Source: Gluconacetobacter johannae
GTDB lineage: Bacteria; Pseudomonadota; Alphaproteobacteria; Acetobacterales; Acetobacteraceae
DNA length: 42,497 nucleotides
Reading direction: 5' to 3'
Assembly (NCBI RefSeq): GCF_014174305.1
Contig: NZ_JABEQH010000028.1
Span: 1-42,497, forward strand
Under the pieces are notes generated by a model that saw only the letters and a list, made by a program, of their open reading frames with translations, was not told the DNA's origin and ran no database searches. Position numbers and translations under genes: made by a program. This document shows, piece after piece, positions 1 through 9,806 of this stretch; positions within the stretch are counted from its first letter, which is position 1; each line of letters begins with the position of its first letter.

Positions 1-842
<842 letters not shown>

Positions 843-878
843 TTACGCCATCCGGAGGGCTATCACAGGACCACAGGC

Positions 879-2138
879 ATGACCGAAGGCATGACGCCGT
901 TTCCGACGACCGGACTCGACGCGGGGAAAGACGGCGACGGGGCGATCGGGGATGTCGATGTGTGCATCGTGGGCGCGGGACCGGTCGGCGCCACCCTGGC
1001 CTGCCGGCTGGCGGTCGGCGGGCTGCGCGTCGCCATCATTGATCGCGCCGCCCTGCCGCCGATGGAAGATCCCGGATTCGACGGTCGCGCCTATGCCATC
1101 GCGGCGGGGCCGCGCAACCTGCTGGACGCCGCCGGCGTATGGGGGCGGCTGCCGCAGCCGTCCTGCCCGATCGAGGAAATCCGCGTCTCCGACGGTCGCC
1201 CCGGCGAGGCCCCGTCCCCCCTGTTCCTGGAATTCGGCCGCGCGGACGCGGATCAGCCGTTCGGCTGGATGATCGAGGCCCGGTCCCTGCGGGTGGCGCT
1301 GAACGCGGCGCTGCACGCGTCGGACAACATCGTCGTCCTGGCCCCCGACGAGGCCGCCATCACCCGGACCGAACAGGGGGTGATGGTGCGGACCCGTTCG
1401 GGGCGGGCGTTCGGCGCGCGCCTGGCGGTCGCGGCCGAGGGGCGGCGCAGCCCCCTGCGCGAGCAGGCGCGGATCGGGATCACCCGGCTGCCGTACCATC
1501 AATGCGGGATCGTCGGTGCGGTGGCGCACGAGCGGCCGCACGGCAACCGTGCGCTGGAACATTTCCTGCCGGCCGGCCCCTTCGCCCAGCTTCCGATGGC
1601 CGGAACAGCCGATTATCCGAACCTGTCGGCCATCGTCTGGTCGGAAAGGGACGAGGTCGCCCGCCGCATGGTCGCCCTGCCGCCCGATGCCTTCGCCCAC
1701 GAAATCCAGCGCCGGATGGGGGATTGGCTGGGACAGGTGACGCCGGTGGGGCAACGCTGGATCTATCCGCTGTCGGCGCAGTACGCCCAGCGTTACGTCG
1801 ATACCCGGCTGGCGCTGGTGGGGGACGCCGCCCATGGCGTCCATCCCATCGCGGGCCAGGGACTGAACCTGGGCTTCCGCGACGTCATCGCGCTGGCGGA
1901 CCTGCTGATCGCGGCTCACGCGCGGGGCGAGGATCCGGGGGCGCAGGCGCTGCTGCGCCGCTATCAGGCGCGCTGCCGCCCGGTCAACATGCTGATGCTG
2001 GCGGCGATGGACGGGCTGGAACGCCTGTTCGGCAACGACAATCCCATCCTGCGCCGGGCGCGCGACCTGGGGCTGGCGGGCGTGCATCGCCTTCCGGCCC
2101 TGCGCCGGGCCTTCGTCCGCCAGGCAATGGGCCTTTAG
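879..2138 (+). CDS. UbiH/UbiF/VisC-family FAD-dependent hydroxylase (ubiquinone biosynthesis)
   Basis: A 419-residue flavin monooxygenase of the UbiH/COQ6 group, which hydroxylates the aromatic ring of ubiquinone precursors. The N-terminal dinucleotide motif GAGPVG is at about residues 32-37. The C-terminal FAD-binding signature GDAAHGVHPIAGQGLN is at about residues 315-330. The ATG at 879 is chosen because AGGA ends 8 nt before it; an in-frame ATG at 891 is also possible. Alphaproteobacteria often use one or two such enzymes (UbiL, UbiM) for several ring positions. I therefore do not assign which carbon is hydroxylated and leave the symbol blank. It is divergent from glnK and upstream of cysE. 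Confidence 0.88.
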   Translation: MTEGMTPFPTTGLDAGKDGDGAIGDVDVCIVGAGPVGATLACRLAVGGLRVAIIDRAALPPMEDPGFDGRAYAIAAGPRNLLDAAGVWGRLPQPSCPIEEIRVSDGRPGEAPSPLFLEFGRADADQPFGWMIEARSLRVALNAALHASDNIVVLAPDEAAITRTEQGVMVRTRSGRAFGARLAVAAEGRRSPLREQARIGITRLPYHQCGIVGAVAHERPHGNRALEHFLPAGPFAQLPMAGTADYPNLSAIVWSERDEVARRMVALPPDAFAHEIQRRMGDWLGQVTPVGQRWIYPLSAQYAQRYVDTRLALVGDAAHGVHPIAGQGLNLGFRDVIALADLLIAAHARGEDPGAQALLRRYQARCRPVNMLMLAAMDGLERLFGNDNPILRRARDLGLAGVHRLPALRRAFVRQAMGL

Positions 2139-2221
2139 CCCACCCCTCTGGTCCTCCCCCTCTGGTCAATGGGGGGGACGGGTTCCCATATCGGCTGTTC
2201 CGTGCAACCGTCAGGTCCGTC

Positions 2222-3085
2222 ATGCCCGATACATCCACGATATCCCTTCCGGGTTCCCGCGCGGGACGCCCCGTCGCAGAACCCACGCTGTCGGCTGTCG
2301 ATCAGCACCGGCTGTGGGAAGAACTCGCGCATGGGTGCGAGGGGTGTGGCGACCCGCTGGTGCGCGGCCTGCTGGCGACCGGCATCCGCAAACATGCGAC
2401 ATTCGCCAATGCGCTGGCGGCGCTGATCGGGCGGAAGCTGGGCGACCGGTCGGTGGCCGACAACGCCCTGTTCGAACTGGTGATCGAAGTCTTCTTGGCC
2501 GACCCCGAGATCGTGGCCGCCGCTGCCGCCGACCTGGTCGCGATCCGCGAGCGTGACCCCGCCACCGCCGACTACGCGACGCCGTTCCTGTTCTTCAAGG
2601 GCTACCACGCGGTACAGAGCCATCGCGTGGCGCACTGGCTGTGGCAGGCCGGCCGCCGCCATCTGGCGCTGCATCTGCAAAGCCGCGCATCCGAACTGTT
2701 CGCCGTCGATATCCACCCGGCGGCGCGGCTGGGGCGGCGGATCCTGCTCGACCATGGTACCGGGATCGTGATCGGCGAGACCTCGGTGCTGGAGGACGAC
2801 GTATCGCTGCTGCAGGGGGTGACGCTGGGCGGCACCGGCAAGAATGTCGGTGATCGCCACCCCAAGGTCCGGCGCGGCGTCCTGATCGGCGCGGGCGCCA
2901 AGATCCTGGGGAATATCGAACTGGGCGAGGGGGCGAAGGTCGGCGCGGGCTCGATCGTCCTGGAATCGGTGCCGCCGTTTACCACCGTCGTCGGCAACCC
3001 GGCCCGGCCGGTGGGCACGCGCCATTCCGCGCTGCCCGCCTTCACCATGGACCAGATGCTGCCCCCGATCGACTACATGATCTGA
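2222..3085 (+). CDS. cysE: Serine O-acetyltransferase
   Basis: Transfers an acetyl group from acetyl-CoA to L-serine to make O-acetylserine, the first step of cysteine synthesis. The 287-residue protein has the CysE helical N-terminal domain, then a left-handed beta-helix of hexapeptide repeats from about residue 162. The conserved segment DIHPAARLGRRILLDHGTG carries the active-site Asp and His of the family. LLQGVTLGGTGK and VGAGSIVLESVPP follow, as in standard CysE. The C-terminal tail, where cysteine feedback acts, is present. The Shine-Dalgarno is weak (CAGGT), and ATG 2222 was chosen because the N-terminus then has normal length. An 11-bp direct repeat lies just upstream. Confidence 0.95.
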   Translation: MPDTSTISLPGSRAGRPVAEPTLSAVDQHRLWEELAHGCEGCGDPLVRGLLATGIRKHATFANALAALIGRKLGDRSVADNALFELVIEVFLADPEIVAAAAADLVAIRERDPATADYATPFLFFKGYHAVQSHRVAHWLWQAGRRHLALHLQSRASELFAVDIHPAARLGRRILLDHGTGIVIGETSVLEDDVSLLQGVTLGGTGKNVGDRHPKVRRGVLIGAGAKILGNIELGEGAKVGAGSIVLESVPPFTTVVGNPARPVGTRHSALPAFTMDQMLPPIDYMI

Positions 3086-3179
3086 CGCGGAATCCGAATA
3101 TCAGGCGTTTCCGTCTGGACATCCCCGGCGCCGGGCCAAACACTGCCGGGTGGAAACGTCTGAAAAAAGGAAACACGGC

Positions 3180-4565
3180 ATGAGGGCTGGGGATCGTATC
3201 GCGTGGCTGATGTCGCTGACGGTATGTGGGGGGCTATATTCCGCCGCGGCCATGGCGGCGCCGGTTCTTCTGGATCATGCGACCCTGATCGACGGGACGG
3301 GGGCCGCGCCGCAGCCCGATAGCGCGATCCTGATCCAGGACGGGCATATCGCGGCCGTGGGGCATAGCGGGGCCGTCGTGATGCCCCGGGGGACCAGGAC
3401 GGTCGATCTGTCCGGCAAGACGGTCCTGCCCGGCCTGATTTCGGACCACAGCCACACCGGCCTGGTCAAGGGCACGAAGGTGGATGCGTCGAACTATACG
3501 CGCGACATCATCCTGGCGGCCCTGAAACAGTACGAACGGTACGGCGTGCTGACGGTCACGTCCCTGGGCCTGAACAACTCGCCGTTGTTCGACCAGTTGC
3601 GGCAGGAACAGCATGCCGGCAGCAATCCCGGCGCCGACCTGTTCGGCGTCGATCAGGGGATCGGCGCGCCCGACGGGGTGCCGCCGCAGGGCATGTTCCA
3701 TCTGGGGCCCGACCAGATCTATCGCCCCACCACCGAGGCCGAGGCCCGCGCCGCCGTCGATCGCATGGCCGACGAGGGCACCGACCTGGTGAAGGTCTGG
3801 GTGGACACGTTCCGCAACGGCGTGCCCGGCGCGAAGGGCTACCCGAAGCTGGACCCCGCGATCTATCGCGCCGTGATCGCCGAGGCCCACGCGCGCGGCA
3901 AGCGGGTCGCCGCCCATATCCACGATCTGTCCGACGCCAAGGCGCTGGTCGAGGCCGGGGCCGATATCATCGCCCACGGGGTGCGCGACCAGCCGGTCGA
4001 TACCGATTTCATCATGCTGATGGAACAGAAGGGCGCGTGGTATGTCGCGACCCTGAGCCTGGACGAGGCGAATTACATCTTCGCCCAGCATCCGGAATGG
4101 CTGGACGATCCGGTCCTGTCGGCGGCCCTCAGCCCCGAACTGCGCGCGCAGTTCGCCGACCCGGCCTGGCGGGCAAAGGTGCTGGCGGCCCCGCTGAGCG
4201 CCGCGTCCAAGGCGGCGCTGGCGGTCAACGAACATAATCTGCTGACCTTGTACCGGGCGGGAATCCGCATCGGGTTCGGGACCGATTCGGGTGCGTCGCC
4301 CACCCGTATTCCCGGTTTCGCCGAACATCGGGAGCTGAAGCTGATGGTCGATGCCGGCCTGACGCCGCTGCAGGCCCTGACGGTGGCCACGGGCAATGCC
4401 GCCGCCCTGCTGCACCTGTCCGACCGGGGCGTGATCCTGCCCGGCCGCCTGGCCGACCTGTTCGTCGTGTCCGGCGACCCGGCCACCGACATCACGGCCG
4501 TCGACAGGATCGAGCAGGTCTGGCATCGCGGGGTGAAGACCGACGGACCGCTGGTCGCGCGATAG
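3180..4565 (+). CDS. Exported metal-dependent amidohydrolase (imidazolonepropionase/prolidase-like)
   Basis: Amidohydrolase-superfamily protein of 461 residues with a cleavable Sec-type signal peptide (hydrophobic residues about 8-27, cleavage near AMA-AP). It should therefore act in the periplasm. Visible features are the N-terminal beta-sandwich with GKTVLPGLIS, a metal-binding SDHSHTG at about residue 88, HIHD at about 245, an AHGVRD strand near 266 and the catalytic GTDSGA at about 367. This pattern fits the imidazolonepropionase-like/Xaa-Pro dipeptidase branch. The substrate cannot be told from sequence. A GTG at 3150 would extend the frame, but ATG 3180 has AAGGA at good spacing and puts the signal peptide at the N-terminus. 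Confidence 0.82.
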   Translation: MRAGDRIAWLMSLTVCGGLYSAAAMAAPVLLDHATLIDGTGAAPQPDSAILIQDGHIAAVGHSGAVVMPRGTRTVDLSGKTVLPGLISDHSHTGLVKGTKVDASNYTRDIILAALKQYERYGVLTVTSLGLNNSPLFDQLRQEQHAGSNPGADLFGVDQGIGAPDGVPPQGMFHLGPDQIYRPTTEAEARAAVDRMADEGTDLVKVWVDTFRNGVPGAKGYPKLDPAIYRAVIAEAHARGKRVAAHIHDLSDAKALVEAGADIIAHGVRDQPVDTDFIMLMEQKGAWYVATLSLDEANYIFAQHPEWLDDPVLSAALSPELRAQFADPAWRAKVLAAPLSAASKAALAVNEHNLLTLYRAGIRIGFGTDSGASPTRIPGFAEHRELKLMVDAGLTPLQALTVATGNAAALLHLSDRGVILPGRLADLFVVSGDPATDITAVDRIEQVWHRGVKTDGPLVAR

Positions 4566-4599
4566 GCCCGCGCCAGCCAGGCCGCGGATCAGGAGCGAC

Positions 4600-5844
4600 A
4601 TGCCGCATATCGTGGTGATTGGTGGAGGCCCCGCCGGCCTGGCCGCGGCCGGCGAACTGGCGGGCCGGGGCTGCGCCGTCACGGTGCTGGAGCGCATGCC
4701 GACCGTCGGGCGCAAGATCCTGATGGCCGGGCGGGGCGGGCTGAACCTGACCCATTCCGAACCGTTCGACCGTTTCGTCACCCGCTATGGCCCGGCCCGG
4801 CCGTGGCTGGAGCCCGCCCTGCGCGCCTTTGCGCCGGACGACCTGCGCCGATGGGCCGAGGATCTGGGACAGCCCTGTTTTACCGGCAGCAGCGGCCGGG
4901 TCTTCCCCCAGGCGATGAAGGCGTCGCCGCTGCTGCGGGCATGGGTCGCCCGCCTAAGCGGGCTGGGGGTGGATATCCGCACCCGGCATGACTGGACCGG
5001 CTGGGACGCGGCGGGCCGCGTCACCTTCACCGGGCCGGACGGCGCGGGCGCCATGTCGGCCGATGCCGTGCTTCTGGCCCTGGGCGGGGCAAGCTGGCCG
5101 CGCCTGGGGGCGGACGGGCGATGGACCCGCCTCCTGGCCGAACGCGGGGTCACCGCAGCACCTTTCCGGGCGGCCAATTGCGGGTTCGCCACCCGTTGGA
5201 CCGAGGCCACGCGGACACGCTTCGCCGGCGAACCGCTGCGCGGCATCGCGCTGGCGATGGAGGGCGCGCTAGGCGCGCCCGTCCGGGGCGAGGCGGTGGT
5301 GACCGCCGCCGGGCTGGAAGGCGGGGCGATCTACGCCCTGTCCGCCGCCCTGCGGGACAGGATCGCGGCCCAGGGGCAGGCGCGGGTGCTGCTGGACCTG
5401 CGCCCCGACATGTCGCCGGATGTGGTCCAGGCGCGCCTGGAGCGGGTCCGGGGGCGCGAGAGCCTGTCGAACACGCTCCGCAAGGCGCTGCGCCTGCCGC
5501 CGGTGGCGGTGGCGATCCTGCGCGAGGGGGCGGAGGGGGCGCCGCCGCGTGATACGGCGGGGCTGGCCCGGCTGGTCAAGGCCGTGCCGGTGACGCTGCT
5601 GGCGCCCGATTCGCTGGATCGTGCGATTTCGGTAGCCGGCGGCATCCGGGCGGCGGACGTCGATGCCCGCTTCATGTTGCGGGCCCTGCCGGGTGTCTTC
5701 GCGGCGGGCGAGATGCTGGATTGGGAAGCCCCCACCGGGGGTTATCTGCTTCAGGCCTGCTTCGCCACCGGCCGCGCGGCGGCGGCGGGCGTGCTGGACT
5801 GGTTGCAGGAAGGGGCCAAGGAACGGTATCCGTCCACCCCATGA
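4600..5844 (+). CDS. BaiN/HI0933-like NAD(P)/FAD-dependent oxidoreductase (TIGR03862-type flavoprotein)
   Basis: A 414-residue flavoprotein. The FAD-binding Rossmann motif GGGPAG is at residues 8-13, followed by the family signature GRKILMAGRGGLNLTHSE (about residues 35-52). The C-terminal FAD contact region GVFAAGEMLDWEAPTGGY is at about residue 365. This is the HI0933/BaiN-related group. Members are widespread and mostly of unknown substrate, so no reaction is claimed. AGGAG sits 6 nt before ATG 4600. Its stop overlaps the start of the next gene (ATGA at 5841-5844), indicating a translationally coupled pair with the downstream ATPase. Confidence 0.88.
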   Translation: MPHIVVIGGGPAGLAAAGELAGRGCAVTVLERMPTVGRKILMAGRGGLNLTHSEPFDRFVTRYGPARPWLEPALRAFAPDDLRRWAEDLGQPCFTGSSGRVFPQAMKASPLLRAWVARLSGLGVDIRTRHDWTGWDAAGRVTFTGPDGAGAMSADAVLLALGGASWPRLGADGRWTRLLAERGVTAAPFRAANCGFATRWTEATRTRFAGEPLRGIALAMEGALGAPVRGEAVVTAAGLEGGAIYALSAALRDRIAAQGQARVLLDLRPDMSPDVVQARLERVRGRESLSNTLRKALRLPPVAVAILREGAEGAPPRDTAGLARLVKAVPVTLLAPDSLDRAISVAGGIRAADVDARFMLRALPGVFAAGEMLDWEAPTGGYLLQACFATGRAAAAGVLDWLQEGAKERYPSTP

Positions 5845-7340
5845 CGGTTGCGATCACGATTGGGGAAGTGCGGGGCGGCGGGCCTGCCGTGATGGATCTG
5901 GCGGAACTGCTGTCCACGCGCCTGCTGGTGCAGGGCAATTCCGGATCGGGCAAGTCGCATCTGCTGCGCCGCCTGCTGGAGCAGTCGGCGACGCTGGTCC
6001 AGCAGGCCATCATCGACCCCGAGGGCGATTTCGTCAGCCTGGCCGAGAAGTACGGTCATCTGGTGATCGACGGCGCCATGCATACCGAGGCCGAATTGCA
6101 GGCGGCGGGCGAGCGGATGCGCGTCCATCGCGCCTCGGTGGTACTGAACCTGGAAGGCGTGGATGCCGAGTTGCAGATGCGTCGCGCGGCGGCCTTCCTG
6201 GGCGGCATGTTCGAGGTCGCGCGCGCCCACTGGTATCCTGTCCTGGTGGTGGTGGACGAGGCCCAGCTTTTCGCCCCCGCCGCCGCCGGCGAGGTGTCGG
6301 ACGAGGCCCGGCGCGCCTCGCTGGGCGCCATGACCAATCTGATGTGCCGGGGGCGCAAGCGCGGGCTGGCCGGGGTCATCGCGACCCAGCGCCTGGCCAA
6401 GCTGGCCAAGAACGTCGCCGCCGAGGCGTCGAATTTCCTGATGGGGCGCACGTTCCTCGACATCGACATGGCGCGCGCGGCCGACCTGCTGGGCATGGAG
6501 CGCCGGCAGGCCGAAAGCTTCCGCGACCTGCAACGCGGGTTCTTCGTGGCGCTGGGCCCCGCGATATGCCGCCGGCCGGTCGCCGTGCGGATCGGCGCGG
6601 TCGAGACCGAAAGCCGTTCGGCCGGCCCGACCCTGATGCCGTTCGAGCCCGCGCCGCCGCCCGAGGAAATGCGCGAACTGATCCTGACCCCGCTGCCGGA
6701 GCGCGAACTGATGGCCCGGCCGGCCCGGACGCCAGCGCCGCCGCCGCCGGATATCCTGGCGCAGCTCGCCGCCCATGCCGCCTCGGCGGCCGTGGAGGCC
6801 GAAGCCGAGGAACCGTCGCCGCAGACCCCGGCCGACCGGGCCGAACAGCGCCGGCGCTTCGCCGCCATCCTGACCGACATATTGCGCGACGAGGATGCCG
6901 GCTTCCGGCCGGTGCATGTGCTGTATCAGGATTTCCTGGTCCGCTGCCGGATCGAGGGGATGGGACGACAGGCAATGGACATGCCGCAGTTCCGCCGGGC
7001 GCTGGCCACCGCGCGGGCCGGAATCGACGCCGAAACCGCCGAGGGCGAGGCCTGGCAGCAGGCCGAGCGGATCGCGACGCCGCTGCCCGACGACATGCGC
7101 GGGATCTTCCTGCTGATCGCCCGCGCGGCGATGGAAGGCGCCCCCTGCCCATCCGACGCCACCATCGCCCGCGTCTACGGCACCCATTCCCTGGGCCGTG
7201 CCCGGCGACAACTGGCGTATCTTGAAGAACAGAACGTCATTGTGCTGCGTACCGACGGCATGGGGCGTCGAAGTGCCGCCGTCATCGGCCTTGGCTGGGA
7301 AACCGCCCCGTCCGACCCCAATGGTGCGGGCCAGGGCTGA
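5841..7340 (+). CDS. HerA/DUF87-type ATP-binding protein
   Basis: A 499-residue P-loop ATPase of the HerA/FtsK superfamily. Walker A GNSGSGKS is at residues 32-39, and IIDPEGDF follows at about 57-64. Walker B VLVVVDEAQLF is at about 134-144. An arginine-rich segment MCRGRKRGLAGVIATQR follows. A Pro/Ala-rich linker (about residues 270-325) joins the ATPase to a C-terminal part of about 170 residues with a possible winged-helix shape. Homologues are common in Alphaproteobacteria, but the role is not established. HerA ATPases are often paired with a NurA nuclease; no nuclease gene is adjacent here, and the partner by overlap is a flavoprotein. DNA translocation is an inference from the fold. 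Confidence 0.8.
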   Translation: MTVAITIGEVRGGGPAVMDLAELLSTRLLVQGNSGSGKSHLLRRLLEQSATLVQQAIIDPEGDFVSLAEKYGHLVIDGAMHTEAELQAAGERMRVHRASVVLNLEGVDAELQMRRAAAFLGGMFEVARAHWYPVLVVVDEAQLFAPAAAGEVSDEARRASLGAMTNLMCRGRKRGLAGVIATQRLAKLAKNVAAEASNFLMGRTFLDIDMARAADLLGMERRQAESFRDLQRGFFVALGPAICRRPVAVRIGAVETESRSAGPTLMPFEPAPPPEEMRELILTPLPERELMARPARTPAPPPPDILAQLAAHAASAAVEAEAEEPSPQTPADRAEQRRRFAAILTDILRDEDAGFRPVHVLYQDFLVRCRIEGMGRQAMDMPQFRRALATARAGIDAETAEGEAWQQAERIATPLPDDMRGIFLLIARAAMEGAPCPSDATIARVYGTHSLGRARRQLAYLEEQNVIVLRTDGMGRRSAAVIGLGWETAPSDPNGAGQG

Positions 7341-7366
7341 CCAGGGAAAAGTCGCAGGCGGAACCG

Positions 7367-7975
7367 TTATTCATCCCAACCGATGATCGTGAGTTCGGGC
7401 CATAAGGCCTTCCACCTTGCGAGCTTCCTTTCGTATATTTCACGCGTGATTTGTTTTTTATTGGGACGCGCGACCGAACCGAACAAATCGGACAGTCCGT
7501 AAGGCGCGCATAAATCCAGGCCGGTGTCGCGAGGACGCAAACCAACCGCCGTTGCGGTGGTCGGGAATGTCGCAATGGCTTCGGTGGTCGATGTGTAAGG
7601 AGGGATAGCGTATCCGAATTTTTCCTTGTACCAGCAATGGACTCTGGCCTGGTTCTTTACGTCTATCCAGACGGGCACATCGCGGAATGCCGCGCGGATC
7701 CGAGCCGAGTGCGAGGCTTCGGCATCCTCGGAGAAATTGTCCGCATCGAAATAAATGATATCAATGTCATTGATGCCGTGAGCAGGCGGATAGCTGAATT
7801 TATGATTCCAGACGGTCTGGGCAACTGCTCCGGCGACAAGCCAGGCGTCGGGAAGGGAAATTTGATCCCATCGTCCGAGAAACGCGGAAAGAAGCGGGCT
7901 TTCGGCGACGACAGACCGGAGTTGCGTTTCCTGGACGTCTTTCAGGGCGCGCTTCCCCGACGGCTGTGTCGACAC
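7367..7975 (-). CDS. Nucleotidyltransferase-family protein (YitJ/PF06042-like)
   Basis: About 202 residues. The N-terminal region has the LPDAWLVAGAVAQTVW pattern of this small nucleotidyltransferase family, followed by the acidic INDIDIIYFD motif expected to bind metal. The C-terminal half (ATAVGLRPRD, DLCAPYGLSDLF) also fits. The reaction and substrate are unknown. There is no ATG in the first half; the candidates are GTG 7975, 5 nt after the LOG stop, or GTG 8017, which overlaps LOG by 37 nt. Neither has a clear Shine-Dalgarno, so the start is uncertain. It is last in a three-gene minus-strand block. The DNA is visibly richer in A/T than its neighbours, consistent with transfer. Confidence 0.7.
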   Translation of the reverse strand: MSTQPSGKRALKDVQETQLRSVVAESPLLSAFLGRWDQISLPDAWLVAGAVAQTVWNHKFSYPPAHGINDIDIIYFDADNFSEDAEASHSARIRAAFRDVPVWIDVKNQARVHCWYKEKFGYAIPPYTSTTEAIATFPTTATAVGLRPRDTGLDLCAPYGLSDLFGSVARPNKKQITREIYERKLARWKALWPELTIIGWDE

Positions 7976-7980
7976 GATGG

Positions 7981-8568
7981 TCAGGCGGAAGCCGGGTGGA
8001 TGGCCGCCTGCGTCCACTTTCGGGTGGGGGGCGTATAATCGTCAAACAGTTCGAAGAGTTCCAGAGGGTCGGATGTAACGACCAGCATGCTGGCATATTC
8101 GGGCTTCATGAATCCTTCCCGGGTGGTCTTCGCGATCATGGCCAACAGAGGATCGAAATAGCCCTCAACATTGAGAAAGCCGCAAGGCTTGTCGTGGATG
8201 CCAAGCTGCGCCCAGGTCCACTGTTCAAATATCTCCTCCAGGGTTCCTGCTCCGCCGGGAAGCGTCACGAAGCCCGACGCCAGTTCCGACATGCGCTGTT
8301 TGCGAACATGCATATCGGGAACCACTTCGAGATGAGTCAGTCCCTGATGCGCGATTTCGCGCTCGACAAGGGCCTTCGGCATGACACCGATGACCTCGCC
8401 ACCGGCCTCCAGCGCACCGTTTGCGACGGCGCCCATAAGGCCGACATGTCCGCCGCCATATACGATCGCGACACCGCGCTGTGCGGCGAGACGCCCGAAT
8501 GCATATGCAGCATGCTTGTAGGCTGGTTCACGCCCTTCGGACGAGCCACAGAAAACGGCGAGTTTCAA
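7981..8568 (-). CDS. LOG-family protein (cytokinin riboside 5'-monophosphate phosphoribohydrolase type)
   Basis: A 195-residue member of the LOG/TIGR00730 family. The catalytic and phosphate-binding motif PGGAGTLEE is present at about residues 104-112, with the upstream GGGHVGLMGAVA at about 38-49. Characterised LOG proteins release the free base from N6-substituted AMP or AMP-like nucleotides, and many bacterial ones are AMP/cytokinin nucleosidases. Which substrate applies here cannot be read from sequence. The ATG at 8568 opens with MKLAVFCGSS, the standard family start. It lies 38 nt downstream of the MarR-GNAT gene on the same strand. Confidence 0.9.
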   Translation of the reverse strand: MKLAVFCGSSEGREPAYKHAAYAFGRLAAQRGVAIVYGGGHVGLMGAVANGALEAGGEVIGVMPKALVEREIAHQGLTHLEVVPDMHVRKQRMSELASGFVTLPGGAGTLEEIFEQWTWAQLGIHDKPCGFLNVEGYFDPLLAMIAKTTREGFMKPEYASMLVVTSDPLELFELFDDYTPPTRKWTQAAIHPASA

Positions 8569-8606
8569 GGCAATCTCCGGACATCGGTTTCGGTGGGCGG
8601 ATTATT

Positions 8607-9791
8607 TCACACAATGGCGGGTGAAGGGAGTGGATGACATGGATCGTCTCGTTCCGTCGCCCGAATCACTGTTGCCGTCACGCGTTGGTGGGCCTTGAAG
8701 CCAAGTGATTCATACAGGGCGATCGCTCCGGCATTATGTGCATAAGAATGCAGAAAGGGCTGCTCTCCTCTCGCAAGGATTCGCTGCGCGACCACGCGCA
8801 TGAGGAAACCGGCATAGCCTCGTCCACGATAGTCCGGGTGGGTACATACACCGCTGACTTCGGTGAAATTTCCCGGCTTCATGCGCTCTCCGGCCATGGC
8901 GACAAGGCGGCCGTTGTCGCGAATTCCTATGAAGCCACCAAGGCGACAGGTGCCGGCCAGGAAAGGGCCGGGGGCGGTCAGCGTTGCCAGCGCCAGCATG
9001 TCTGCGGCATCATCTTCTCCGAGATCACGGAAGGGAAAACTGCGGTCCTGTTCAGAGACATGTGAGGCAACCATTTGCAGGCACTCGGCGCTACGGACGA
9101 TCATGGCGCCCCTTGGTGCTGCGATCGTCTCTTTTTCAATGAGCCAGATTTCGTCGGTTTCAGATAACCGCGCCAGCGTGTCCAGATGCGGTGCCGTATT
9201 CCGGCGGGCGGCGCCGAACGGCCCGATTGCCGGATCGAAGCGCCGCGCGTCGGGGGTGCCGATCGACAGCAATGCCTGACGTCCCGAGAGCGCATTCCAG
9301 ACGGGACGGTCAAGCATCTCCAGCGAATGTCCATCACCCGGCGCATCTGAAACGGCACGCGGCGTTTCCGCGGCGGCCAGCAACCGTCTTGCCGAGGAAA
9401 GGGCCGTGGCCAGCTCCTGCTGTTCGGCCGGAGCGAGACGCGACAGCGCCGCCGCGATGACGTCATGCTGACGACGATCTATGGCCGCAAATGCCGCGCG
9501 ACCGGCCGGGGTGAGGCGGATGGGCCGGGAACGGCCGTCCCCGGCCGAACGATCGCGTGAAATCCACTCCCGTTGCTCAAACCGGCCGACCATGCGGCTC
9601 AGATAGCCGCGATCCAGGCCCAGTTCATCTTGCAGCGTGTTGGCCTGAACCGGTTCGCGCCGGGCAATTTCCAGCAGAAGCCGAGCCTCCGGCAGGCTCA
9701 TGTCGCTGCCGAGGAAGCGCGCGTCCAAAGCCCCGACATAGCGGGTATAGAATCGGTTGAATGCGCGAACGGCTTCTATCGTCTGTTCCAT
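8607..9791 (-). CDS. MarR-type regulator fused to a GNAT (FR47-like) acetyltransferase
   Basis: A 394-residue two-domain protein. Residues about 1-145 form a MarR winged helix: LQDELGLDRGYLSRMVGRFE is the recognition-helix region, and the wing follows with DGRSRPIRLTPAG. A linker of about 20 residues leads to an FR47-like acetyltransferase (about 165-394). Its acetyl-CoA loop is YRGRGYAG, with HNAGAIALYESLGF near the end. The family reaction is acetyl transfer from acetyl-CoA to an amine; the target is unknown. ATG 9791 is chosen over a TTG at 9827 because a large palindrome, the likely operator, occupies 9807-9835. Fusion of sensor and enzyme suggests autoregulated modification or detoxification, which is inference. 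Confidence 0.85.
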   Translation of the reverse strand: MEQTIEAVRAFNRFYTRYVGALDARFLGSDMSLPEARLLLEIARREPVQANTLQDELGLDRGYLSRMVGRFEQREWISRDRSAGDGRSRPIRLTPAGRAAFAAIDRRQHDVIAAALSRLAPAEQQELATALSSARRLLAAAETPRAVSDAPGDGHSLEMLDRPVWNALSGRQALLSIGTPDARRFDPAIGPFGAARRNTAPHLDTLARLSETDEIWLIEKETIAAPRGAMIVRSAECLQMVASHVSEQDRSFPFRDLGEDDAADMLALATLTAPGPFLAGTCRLGGFIGIRDNGRLVAMAGERMKPGNFTEVSGVCTHPDYRGRGYAGFLMRVVAQRILARGEQPFLHSYAHNAGAIALYESLGFKAHQRVTATVIRATERDDPCHPLPSPAIV

Positions 9792-9806
9792 AGGAAAGAC
9801 GCTGCG

